Assembly: GCA_030737835.1 (NCBI GenBank)
Contig: CM060850.1
Location: 16,540,146-16,604,145, forward strand
Origin: Acorus gramineus
Taxonomy: Eukaryota; Streptophyta; Magnoliopsida; Acorales; Acoraceae
Length of the DNA: 64,000 bases
Reading direction: 5' to 3'
The notes beneath the pieces were generated by a model. The model did no database searches and was not told the DNA's origin. It was given only the letters and a program-made list of their open reading frames with translations. Every line of letters starts with the position of its first letter. Positions within the stretch are counted from its first letter, which is position 1. Positions 48,440-58,962 of this stretch are shown piece by piece. The position numbers and the translations under genes were made by a program.

Positions 48440-50150
48440 ATACATCTATCACTGTATCAAATACAATGTTATCTCGTCCACATTTTGCTGATCAGCCAAA
48501 TCAATCACTTCCTTTGGTAAACTGGTTTCCATTTCACATGAATCGTAGATGTCTTCCAAATAATTTGATTCTTCAAATGTGTCATCCATATAATCCTCCT
48601 CACTGCCTGTTGAAAAATAGAAAAGAAGTCACATGTTATAAAATTAAAATTAAGATACAGTGCTGTATCTTAAAACCAATACATACCATATGAATTTTGA
48701 ATTATCGGACATGTTATTTAGCAGTACATATTTTCAAATAAAGTCCTTCAAACCTTTATATGTATATACGTATATGACAATTAGCAATTAAATATTGATC
48801 AAGTACACATTAATCAATTCCATATAAATAAAATGTCAAAAATTCATTTTAAGATACAGTGCTGTATCTTAAAACCAAACAAAAACCATGTGGATTTTGA
48901 ATTACCAAACATGTTAATTCCTTTGGTAAATTGGTTTCCATTTCACATGAATCGTAGATGTCTTCCAAATAATTTGATTCTTCAAATGTGTCATCCATAT
49001 AATCCTCCTCACTGCCTGTTGAAAAATAGAAAAGAAGTCACATGTTATAAAATTAGAATTAAGATACAGTGCTGTATCTTAAAACCAATACAAACCATAT
49101 GGATTTTGAATTACCGGACATGTTATTTAGCAGTACATATTTTCAAATAAAGTCCTTCAAACCTTTATATGTATATACGTATATGACAATTAACAATTAA
49201 ATATTGATCAAGTACACATTAATCAATTCCATAGAAATAAAATGTCAAAAATTCATTTTAAGATACAGTGCTGTATCTTAAAACAAAAAAAAAACATGTG
49301 GATTTTGAATTACCAAACATGTTAATTCCTTTGGTAAACTGGTTTCCATTTCACATGAATCGTAGATGTCTTCCAAATAATTTGATTCTTCAAATGTGTC
49401 ATCCATATAATCCTCCTCACTGCCTGTTGAAAAATAGAAAAGAAGTCACATGTTATAAAATTAAAATTAAAATACAGTGCTGTATCTTAAAACCAATACA
49501 AACCATATGGATTTTGAATTACCGGACATGTTATTTAGCGGTACATATTTTCAAATAAAGTCCTTCAAACCTTTATATGTATATACGTATATGACAATTA
49601 GCAATTAAATATTGATCAAGTACACATTAATCAATTCCATAGAAATAAATGTCAAAAATTCATTTTAAGATACAGTGCTGTATCTTAAACCAAACAAAAA
49701 CCCATGTGGATTTTGAATTACCAAACATGTTAATTCCTTTGGTAAACTGGTTTCCATTTCACATGAATCGTAGATGTCTTCCAAATAATTTGATTCTTCA
49801 AATGTGTCATCCATATAATCCTCCTCACTGCCTGTTGAAAAATAGAAAAGAAGTCACATGTTATAAAATTAAAATTAAGATACAGTGCTGTATCTTAAAA
49901 CCAATACAAACCATATGGATTTTGAATTACCGGACATGTTATTTAGCAGTACATATTTTCAAATAAAGTCCTTCAAACCTTTATATGTATATACGTATAT
50001 GACAATTAGCAATTAAATATTGATCAAGTACACATTAATCAATTCCATAGAAACAAAATGTCAAAAATTCATTTTAAGATACAGTGCTGTATCTTAAAAC
50101 CAAACAAAAACCATGTGGATTTTGAATTACCAAACAAGTTAATTAGCAGT
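48440..50150. repeat. ~409-bp tandem array, four copies, with dyad motif
   Basis: CCTTTGGTAAACTGGTTTCC begins at 48511, 48920, 49328 and 49736 (period 408-409). Copies are nearly identical, so the array is young or homogenised. AAGATACAGTGCTGTATCTT, a 9-bp inverted repeat around TG, occurs at 48652, 48851, 49061, 49260, 49470 (one base altered), 49667, 49877 and 50076, alternating about 199 and 210 bases, plus once outside at 48000. Confidence 0.95.
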
Positions 50151-50990
50151 ACATATACTTTAAAAAAAGTCTTTGAAGCCTTTATATATATATATATATG
50201 TATGTATGACAATTAGCAATTAAATATGAATCAGATAAACATTAAACAATTCCATGGAGAAATAAAATGTCAAACTTCAAATTGTGCTTGAAAATAAAAT
50301 CAAGATACACGTGTATCTGGAAATGAACCGTGCAATTCAAATAACCTCCACAGATCCAACTGAAAAAAAAAAATTGATTTCGATGTTTGTTTTCACTTCC
50401 ACCATTAAATATAGATCTAAAATAAATGTAAAGAACAGTTAAAAAATCAGATCAATGTGAATTATTCAGATCTAAAACAGTCTAACATGAATGGATCGCC
50501 ATTGTTTCCACCACAACCGTGTAAAAATCTTAGTCTCAACCGATCAAAATAAAAAAAAAAATTACGATGCTTGTTTTTATTTTCACAAATAAAACTGGAT
50601 CTAAAAAGTCTAAATCGTCAATTTTTGGGGGTTCCGATTGATCAAACATGAATGTTTGCACCACAAACAGATCGCACAAAAACAAAGACGAGTTTCCTTT
50701 TTGTCTTCTCTTCTCCGCCGATCATATATGAATTTGATGTTTGATTTTTATTTTCGTTACGAGAGAACAATCAGAAAAATAAAAAAACTCGTTGTGAGAG
50801 AGAAGAAATGATTTCCAAATCGTAACTAATCCCATAATTATCGGACCGGTTATGGAATCTTCATTTACGGAATCAATGAAGAGCTTGATTGTGGGGGGGG
50901 GGGGTAATATAGAAAATTCACACTTGCCACCTCATGGGGCTTAGTATGGGGTCTACCAATTGGGGCCAAGAATCATTATTGTATTTGTAT

Positions 50991-51812
50991 ATTAGAGGAT
51001 GGCACAAGCAATGCCACTTCATTTATAATCAATCATAAATAAAAATAATATATATATATATATATATATTTATCTTCTATCCCATCACTTACACTCCACT
51101 TAAAGATCTCAATTTGAATGTAAAAAAATGGACAACTGTAAGACCAGTAATATATATTTTTGCATTAAAAAATAATCTACATATCTAATAGTGATGAAAA
51201 GTAAAACATTGATCAACAGGGATCATAGATGGATAGCATAACTTAACAGTAATCAAAAGTTTGGTGTACATTAAAACATATATATATTGTCTATATTGTT
51301 ATCTTGTATGATTAATCACAATGATAATATATTATAGGGCTAAAGACATCTACATCCCTATAAAATATGGATAATCCCATATAAGTCCATGTGAAATTTG
51401 GGGTAGACACGAGTCCTTGAAAACTTTCAAAAAACCTAATTATCATCATCGGGTTATAATTTCATTCAAAATTGATAAAATACTTTATCACCATGTAATT
51501 ATATAGACATTATAGTTTTCATAAATAATCAAAAAAATAAATTAGTCCACGCAAAGATCATATTATCTTTGTAAGACTTTATGAGCCTGTTTAGATAGGA
51601 GTATTGGGTGCCTAGATTGAGATTGAGAATCCAAATCTAAGTCAATAAGTTGTTTGGATAAATTTTAAAATGGTGATCGGGAATCATTGATTAGAGGGAT
51701 TGGGAATCCCTCTCAAGAGGTGATATTCTCCCAATCCCAATCCAGGTGGATTGAAAAAAAAAGACTTTTTTTTATGCACGCTCTTCATCTCCCTTAACAT
51801 TTATAAATATAA
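50991..51812. other. AT-rich intergenic sequence with repeat pieces
   Basis: TA microsatellite at ~51046-51070. 51340-51590 matches the dispersed repeat at 46523. 51592-51757 (CCTGTTTAGATAGG, GGGATTGGGAATCC) looks like the left half of a MITE. No gene. Confidence 0.55.
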
Positions 51813-51899
51813 GGGAAATTAGCACTTTTAACCCCCGAAAATTAAAAATTTGCAAAAATAGCCCCGCCACCTGAATATTTGCAAAAACTAGCCCCGCTG

Positions 51900-52065
51900 A
51901 TATTTTACACTGGAGACGGATTATATATAATCCGTCTCCAGTGTAAAATCCGTCAGTGGCCCATTTACAATGGAGACGGATTATATATAATCCGTCTCCT
52001 GTGTAAATGGGCCCCCATATGGATTTACACTGGAGACGGGTTATATACAATCCGTCTTCAGTCTT
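51900..52065. repeat. Hairpin-forming repeats in the MULE left terminus
   Basis: GGAGACGGATTATA is followed by its inverse (TATAATCCGTCTCC) three times, at ~51912-51940, ~51973-52000 and ~52033-52060 (third diverged). Each pair is a near-perfect palindrome of about 28 bases with flanking TTTACACT/AGTGTAAA arms. The right terminus has similar palindromes at ~57800-57860 and ~57896-57927. Confidence 0.85.
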
Positions 52066-52502
52066 TATTTTTTTTTTTTTTATTGTATACAATTTTGGCT
52101 ATCTCACCTGTATAAAAATTCCTGCTTGAACATGCATAAATATAATAAAAATGCATTGATATTTACATAAATCCATTATAATCACTTGACTCCTGTTTCT
52201 AAACACCAATGAAAATACATAAATACAATACACAGAAATGAAAATGCATGAATATAATAAAAGTGTTTTACATCCAACAGAAATACAATCATCCAAATAT
52301 TCTCATAAGTCCTTTCTTTTTAGCTTTTCTCGGAGCAGGAGGTGCTGATGAAGAGGGTACGTCAGTTGCTGTGGATGGCGGCACACCTGATTGTGGTGGA
52401 GTGGTAAATTGTTCGCCCGATCCCCGACTGGCAGTAGTAGAAGTACACCAAACCCTGCGTGGTCCACGAGTATATGTCTGGAGTGTCATCTGTGGAGCTC
52501 GA

Positions 52503-54513
52503 TCAGGAGCTGGGGCTGGTTGTTGTGGTGCTCATCGATCTCTGCATCGAGTCGTACATCATTGAAGAACTCATCAATGGTGAATTCGTGTGAGCGAAAC
52601 TATCATCTACCACATCCTCAGAATCATCAGCATCTGTGGATGCACTGGGGGTACTCGAAGGTTGTCCCATGTCTCCCATCATCGCATCTGCATAGTCCCG
52701 TGCCACAGCAACTATACGATCCCACTCACCGCAGTTGGGGTATAAGACCAACCCCCTTGCAAGCACCTCGGTAATGTTCTGTGTAACTCCCCCCTGTTAA
52801 CAAAAGTTTCAATATGATAAGTAATATAAAATCATTTATCACTATCTAAAATGTAACACGCGTTTAAAATTCTTACCGAATTTGGTGCGACATAGCCTGG
52901 ATGGTACTGTGGGGGTGGTGGAGGTGTGATATGTCTGACTGTTCTCTCCCAGTACCACTCCATATATCTCCTCGAACTCCGGGTATCAGGAAATTGGTGG
53001 ATGTGATCCAATCGTTGGTCCCAACGCTCGATATAAGACTGGTGGAAAACTATCCAATTCACATCCTGTCTACCTCGTCGGTTTACCCGGTCGATGGCCT
53101 CTACATCAGATGGAATGTCCTGATGCCATCCAAATTGACGTGCGACTCGATCCGGCACGTGCATCTCCACAATATCAAAGCAAATGAGTGGGACCCTAGC
53201 CGTCCACAACTCCATATGATCCACACATGCAGGTGGTAGTGTCTCATATGCCCCAAGATAAGGCTGCCATATAACCTACCAAAAACCAAATATATAATTA
53301 GTATGACAATTAACGTAGAATATATCATTTGTGAAATATATGGCTAATTGTATAGTCACCTGCGACTGAAGCTGATAGTCCAGTTGTGCTCTATAGTATA
53401 TCAGAACACGCGAATTTTCATCAAACCTCTGAGTCACCTTCCACCTGAAATATCGAATTTAATGATATATGATCTTCTATGAATTGACAAAAGAAGATGA
53501 AAATATTGACATTACCTTGCTCCCAAAGGTCGATCTCCAAGAATAAAATCCGGATCATGCAATGACGGTCGTCCCACATGTAATCTCTCCCACGACCATA
53601 GCTGCATTGGAACAAAATCTTTAGTAACACAGGAAAAAAAACAAATTTAGTATGTATGGATGAAAATTGAGGTTTGCATATTACCTGTAGCAAAGAATAA
53701 AAACCATGAGATCCTGCCGACATCCTCTCTCCAAGCACACTACCTCTGTACAATGCTCTATATAAGTGGGCCAACGCAGCTGCACCCCATGAATATCGAC
53801 CAGCATCCTCAAAATCTCTGAATAAATGAAGGTAGCACGCATGTATCTTATTTCCTGTGCCATCGGCGAAGATTGTTGATCCAAGCACAAATAAGATGTA
53901 TGCACGTGCATACTGCTGGAGGATATCGTCGTCCAATTCAACATCTGGTACGATGCTGAAGGTTTCTTTAAGCCACGAGAGAAAAATTCTTCCACCCTTG
54001 ATCTTATCTGCAGGGGGGCCAACACCTAACAGCTCCTCACAGACGCTGGCCCAATCATCGTGGTCTGTGATACCAGTCACGGGCTTGCCATCAATGGGTA
54101 GTCCAGTCAGAATAGCAACGTCCTGAAGTGTAATTGTCATCTCGCCATGTCGCAGATGAAATGTGTTGGTCTCTGGTCTCCATCTCTCAGTCAGTGCTTG
54201 TAGAAGTCGATGATCTGATCTGGTATATCCCATCTCTGTCAAATAATACAAGCCGATGCCCTCACGTATGGCTCGATGCGTGGATCCATGACCCAGTGAC
54301 GCAATGCCACCATGTGGATCGTAAACTTGGAGGAGTCGGTCTGTTTAAGGAAATTATATATTCAAGTAAGAAAAAAATCATATATGAAGAATAACATTAG
54401 AAAAAACACATCATTTGTCATACCTTGCCCTGGAATCCATGATGAGACCTATGAGATCCCTGAAAATACAGCAAATCATCCACGACGGGTCCATGCCACT
54501 CACGGATGTCCAT
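52503..54513 (-). CDS. Plant mobile domain (PMD) protein gene within the MULE, six exons
   Basis: Plant mobile domain proteins (MAIN/MAIL1 relatives) occur as host genes and inside transposons; the role in transposons is unknown. Exons 54513-54424, 54340-53685, 53601-53516, 53444-53360, 53275-52877, 52793-52503. Motifs: LRHWVMDPRIEPYVR, GLYYLTEMGYTRSDH, LTERWRPETNTFHL, GEMTITLQDVAILTGLPIDG, LAHLYRALYRG, then LWSWERLHVGRP, RVLIYYRAQLDYQLQ, VPLICFDIVEMHVPDRV, FHQSYIERW, HPGYVAPNS. Splice phases agree throughout. A one-base frame change lies near 54258-54262, just before GLYYL. The predicted stop is at 52503-52505; 52489-52289 stays open in another frame with a basic end (RKAKKKG), perhaps the original tail. 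It directly follows the transposase, so it is part of the element rather than a host gene. ATG choice is uncertain. Confidence 0.82.
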
Positions 54514-54590
54514 CACCTGTAATTTGAACACAAGTTAATATCTACTCAAACAATTGAACATTCATCATCATATCACAATCATATTTAACA

Positions 54591-57253
54591 TCAATTACCA
54601 GCATTTGTATTTCTACGTGGACATTTATTTTTTCTATGGCCTTTCTCATGACATATTGAACATGTATATCTCAGACTTGGATCCCTGGAGTCCATATGCA
54701 TACGTCGGCGAGTTGATACAGGGCGCCCCGCTTGTCTCCTAACATTTGGTGGGATGAAGATGGGATCGTTTTCCGTAGGAATCGGCCAACGACTTTTATC
54801 ATCAACGGAGTGGAATCGGGGTTCATAAGTGTGTCTATATGACTCTGAGGAAAGCCAATGTGACACATATCTCCCAGGACTAATACGAGCATACCCACAG
54901 GCCGCTATGACATGTGCACATGGATAGTGAAACAACTTCGGAACATGACATTGACATTCTGCATTGTCAGATATAGGAAAACAATGTACATAACCGCATT
55001 CTTGTCTTGGACATTGAATTCTGATCTATCAAGCCTTCTTACTAACATCGCCCTTGCATCATGTGCAGTTCTCTCCAAATGTTGCTGCATAGATGGCACA
55101 TGTTCACCTGACATGCTCTCGGCCGATTCACGCCTTGTATAAAAATACTCTGACACTCGTATGAATGTCTGTTGTAATATGGCAGTGATTGGCAACCCTC
55201 TTACACCTTTCAAGACACTGTTCATGCTTTCAGCTCTATTGGTGGTCATCGTGCCATGACGACGGCCATCGTCATAACAAAGGGCCCATGTTTGTGGAGG
55301 GACTTGATCAAGCCATGTGCGAGCTTGTGAGGAGGCAGTAAGAATCTTTCGCATTTCATCAGCAAATTGATTTGGACATTTCAAGGTGGCAGCCCTCCAC
55401 ACCTGGTCACTCAACTCCTTTGATTTTACATGTTTTTTGAAGTTGTCTATCATGTGTCTCATACAGAAACGATGGTGCCATGTTACATTGCTTGATTCCT
55501 CAATATCCTTCATGCCTGCTATGATGCCCAAGTGCCGATCAGATATGACACACAAATTGTTTATACCACCAACAGAAAAGAACAAGTTCCAAAGGAAGAA
55601 GGTCCAACTGCTTCTGTTCTCAGATTCAACTATAGCAAAGGCTATCGGAAGCAAACCATTTTCTGCATCGCAAGCAGTGGCTATCAGGAGATTTCCTTTA
55701 TACTTTCCATACAGATGTGTTCCATCGATGCAAACCAATGGACGACAATGTTTGAAAGCCTCTAAGGCTGGTCCGAATGCCCAAAAAACACGTTCAAACT
55801 GTCGGATCGGTCTGCCCATGTTATTCTCTTGTATGACAGGGCCTTCGAAGAACACAGTTGTTCCTGGATTAGACCTCCTCAAGGCATCAACATATAGAGG
55901 CAACTCAGCATATGATTCCTCCCAATTTCCAAATATCCTCTCCATAGCCTTCCATTTGGCACGGTTTGCCTTTGAATATGAAATTGTGTAGTGATGATCA
56001 GCACGTATCCTGTCCATTATCTCAGTAGCACTGATTCTCAAATTATGACGAATCGTTGGCATAATCAGCTGTGAGATATAATCAGAACTAAATTGTCTGT
56101 GATTTGAACTGAGAAGAGGATCCAAGCATGTATGAGGAACTCTCAGAGTGGAAATCTTGAACATTTCTGAACCACCGACCCTCCTCGCATATAATCTCCA
56201 ATTACATTCATCATTTATGCACTTAACGGCGTATTTTTCTGCATTTGATTTCACCACATGACATTGTGCGCATTTCTTTATGCTCCAGGTTCGGACAGCA
56301 TTAATGAGTGACTTCTTATTCGCGAAAAGCTGACCAACCTCAAGTTCATTACACGAAGAAGATCCGATTTCATAAATGCATGGATGGACATTTTCAGCCA
56401 CCGCCTGCTCCATAAGCTCACGTGTAGGAAACATTTGAGGAACACCATATTCACTGATGGCAGTTCTCCTCACATCATGGTCCTCCTCACTATCAGGTTC
56501 CTCTGCTTCTTCTTCTTCTTCGGTATCTTCATCATCATCCTCTTCTTCTTCTTCCCCTTCTTGATCTTCTTCTTCTCCCCAATCTTGATCTTCTTCTTCT
56601 CCCCCTTCTTGATCTTCTTCTCCTTCATTGTTCACTTCAATTCCTTCACGAATATCGTCCCAACCCATGTCATGAAATGGGGACCTATAAATGCAAACAC
56701 AATATACTTACATATATGAATACACCCACCAAAAACATCCTATAAATTCACAATACTTACAAATGTGGTATATTCACACTCCCATAGGCATTGGTCGGTG
56801 TTGCATCAATCATATTCTCTTGGGTGCACGGAACAAACGACGACGATGAAGGTTGATATGGTTCACGAACAATGGAAGGATATGAATCTTCTGCATCATA
56901 ATTCATCGCGCCACGGCCTCTTTGTATGATCTCTTCCTTCTCTAACCATATTTGAATGATATGCGCGTGCTTTGGGTACACATTATCATAACTTTCACCC
57001 CCATATCATCTTCGAGAGGGGCACCCAAACACTTTCCGTCGTGAGTTGGATGCACAGCAGTCATGGACAATTTGTAAAGACTTGGATCGGTCCCCGTCAA
57101 ATGGTACATCATTTGGAGTAAATCGACATAAGAGATCTTCTTATTTATGATGGTGGTTTTCATGGTACCACCTTCATAAAATGAAATATCTTCGCGTCGA
57201 ACAATCCTCCCGTTAAAAGAGTACATTAACGGGACATCGGATTTCTTTACCAT
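54591..57253 (-). pseudogene. MuDR-type MULE transposase gene with frame changes
   Basis: N-terminal exon 57253-56757 (ISYVDLLQMMYHLTGTD, then HAHIIQIWLEKEE after a frame change near 56990) splices (GTAAGT near 56760, acceptor TTTATAG near 56690) into the main exon from ~56689. Main exon: acidic run ~20-65, MuDR DNA-binding-like domain (ELEVGQLFANKKSLINAV, CNWRLYARRVGG), MULE catalytic domain with CIDGTHLYGKYKGNLLIA (Asp), VISDRHLGI (Asp) and TTNRAESMNSVLKG (Glu). A frame change near 55000 precedes the SWIM zinc finger (CQCHVPKLFHYPCAHVIAAC) and a CCHC-type knuckle (CSICHEKGHRKNKCP), ending at 54591. All catalytic residues are kept. Two single-base frame changes make the copy non-coding as it stands. 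Confidence 0.88.
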
Positions 57254-57790
57254 CTAAACCATAAATTATTCAACTTAGTAAATATATTTCTAAATTCATA
57301 ATAATAAAATCCATCCAACACATACACATTAAACACAAAAAACATTCATGCAACACATACAAAGCATATTTCCTAAAAATAGCCTTTAATTTTTTAAAAT
57401 GTTTACTAAGAGGCCATTGAATTATTTCCTAAGGCCATACAATTTTTAAAAAAAATTTCAAATTTTTTTAAGATTTAAAAGTTTATTTTGACAAATAAGA
57501 CATTTTAAAATAACCAAAACCCTAAAAAAATTCGCATTTCACTTAACAAAACATCATACAATCAACATTCCAATAATAAATAAATTCAACATTCAACATT
57601 TAGGATTTTTTATAAAAACCCTAATTTAATCAATAAAATCAAAACAATTGACAAATAAATAATAAAATTCAAGAACATTTAGGGTTTTGATGTTTACCTT
57701 CGGATTCAAACTTGTTTTTGATGATTTTTCGGGGTTGGCAACGGGTGGGTGGGTGAAAGAGGGACAAAAGGGTGAAATTTTGGTGTTTTA
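57254..57790. other. MULE 5' noncoding region
   Basis: AT-rich sequence between the transposase start and the right terminus; presumably promoter and leader of the minus-strand transposase. No motif stands out. Confidence 0.5.
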
Positions 57791-58048
57791 GGGCTTGGCA
57801 GCGGGGACGGCATATATATATGCCGTCCCTGGAGACGGTATATATATACCGTCTCCAGTATATATGCATGGACATTTTTCAGCCCTGATTGCAACACTGG
57901 AGACGGATTATATAATCCGTCTCCAGTGAAAAATGTTACCGGGGCTAGTTTTTGCAAATATTCGGGTGGGGGGGCTATTTTTGTAAATATTTAATTTTCA
58001 GGGGCTAAAAATGCTAATTACACACTTTTTCACAAATTAAATTTTCAG

Positions 58049-58617
58049 GGGATTTTTATTTTTAAGTCCTTGTAAACAAACCTATTTAGGGATTGGTCCT
58101 ACACTTTTTCGTATTTTTTTTTTAGTCCCCATATTCAACCACCTATTTGATTTTTAGTCCCTCCGTCAAACGTCCGTCCATATTCACCGTTAATTTGTGA
58201 AATGTGATTTATTTTTAAGTCCCTGTAAACTATGTTATTTAATGATTAGTCCCTCCCTTCTTCATATTAACTGATAACGTTAATGATTAGTCCTTCCCTT
58301 CTTCATATTAACTGATAACGTTAATGATTAGTCCTTCCCTTCTTCATATTAATGATTAGTCCCTCCCTTCTTCATATTGTAAAGGGACTAATCACTAAAT
58401 AATATAGTTTGTAGGAACTGATAACTAAATAACATAGTTTATAAAAACTTAAAAATAAAATCACATTTCACAAATTAACGGTGTATGGACAGACGTTTGA
58501 CGGAGGGACTAAAAACCAAATAGGCGGTTGAATATGGGGACTAAAAAATAAATATGAAGAAGTGAGGGACCGATCCCTAAATAGGCATGTTTACAGGGAC
58601 TTAAAATTAAAAATCCC
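58049..58617. mobile_element. Foldback MITE
   Basis: About 230-base inverted arms: left starts GGGATTTTTATTTTTAAGTCC, right ends with its inverse (GGACTTAAAATTAAAAATCCC). Arms share TAGTCCCCATATTCAACC, GTCCCTCCGTCAAACGTC and CCGTTAATTTGTGAAATGTG. The centre holds two to three ~40-bp copies of AACTGATAACGTTAATGATT...CTTCTTCATATT. Starts 25 bases after the MULE end. No coding region. Confidence 0.85.
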
Positions 58618-58618
58618 A

Positions 58619-58656
<38 letters not shown>

Positions 58657-58784
58657 TTGTGATGCTTACGTTCATAAATCCTCTTTATTTACTTTATTTA
58701 TATAATATATGAATAAGGAAGCTTTCATAATCTATTGATTGGATGATATGAGGTTCATGTAACTTATCATAACTAATTTGCTAT

Positions 58785-58816
<32 letters not shown>

Positions 58817-58962
58817 AGAAATATATATCTTTTATGTTGTAATCCATGTATTACCAGACATATGATTGAGATTGGGAATCCAAATCCTATATTCTGAATC
58901 ATGTTCCTTACCAAACAGGTTAACATGAGTCACAATCCCAATCCCAATCCACATGGATTTAG
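58618..58962. other. TA microsatellites and MITE fragment
   Basis: TA runs at ~58623-58654 and ~58785-58808. 58850-58955 (GATTGGGAATCCAAATCC, CCAAACAGG, CAATCCCAATCC) resembles the MITE half at 51592-51757. Confidence 0.55.

Larger units (their letters stand above)
47144..50981. mobile_element. TIR element (MULE-like) with 9-bp duplication and internal tandem array
   Basis: Flanked by TATTTGTAT (47135-47143 and 50982-50990), the 9-bp size of Mutator-like elements. About 60-bp inverted ends share GGCCCCAA, (A/T)GCCCCA and AGGTGGCA blocks (left 47144-47205, right 50925-50981). Interior is noncoding-looking on the plus strand, with a 130-bp duplication (47642-47900) and the large array at 48440-50150. 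No transposase is recognised. An exon-like acidic stretch on the minus strand may descend from a captured gene or an old transposase. Confidence 0.75.
51813..58023 (-). mobile_element. Mutator-like element with transposase and plant mobile domain genes
   Basis: Inverted ends of about 130 bases: left 51813-51945 and right ~57885-58023 share AATTAGCA, TTTTTAGCCCC/TTTTAACCCCC, ATTTGCAAAAACTAGCCCCG and the GGAGACGGATTAT hairpins. Both genes lie on the minus strand: a MuDR-type transposase (57253-54591) and a PMD gene (54513-52503). No matching 9-bp target duplication was found by eye. Both genes have single frame changes, so the copy is probably not autonomous now, though it looks young. Confidence 0.88.

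Noticed and set aside
48376-49966. Four repeated plus-strand frames of ~100 codons
   Set aside because: They repeat because the DNA is a tandem array. The minus strand gives the more protein-like reading, and no family likeness exists on the plus strand.
48000-50100. Regularly spaced repeats resembling a CRISPR array
   Set aside because: Spacing is 199/210 bases with conserved, not variable, intervening DNA, and the genome is eukaryotic. It is a tandem repeat.
53857-54126. Plus-strand frames opposite the PMD gene
   Set aside because: Antisense shadows of PMD exons, with no motifs of their own.
54513-54591. Transposase-PMD fusion protein through splicing
   Set aside because: The donor-like GGTAATTG after the zinc knuckle and the acceptor before the PMD ATG do not keep frame; a two-gene layout fits better.
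55386-55991. 201-codon plus-strand frame opposite the MULE transposase
   Set aside because: Shadow of the transposase gene on the other strand.
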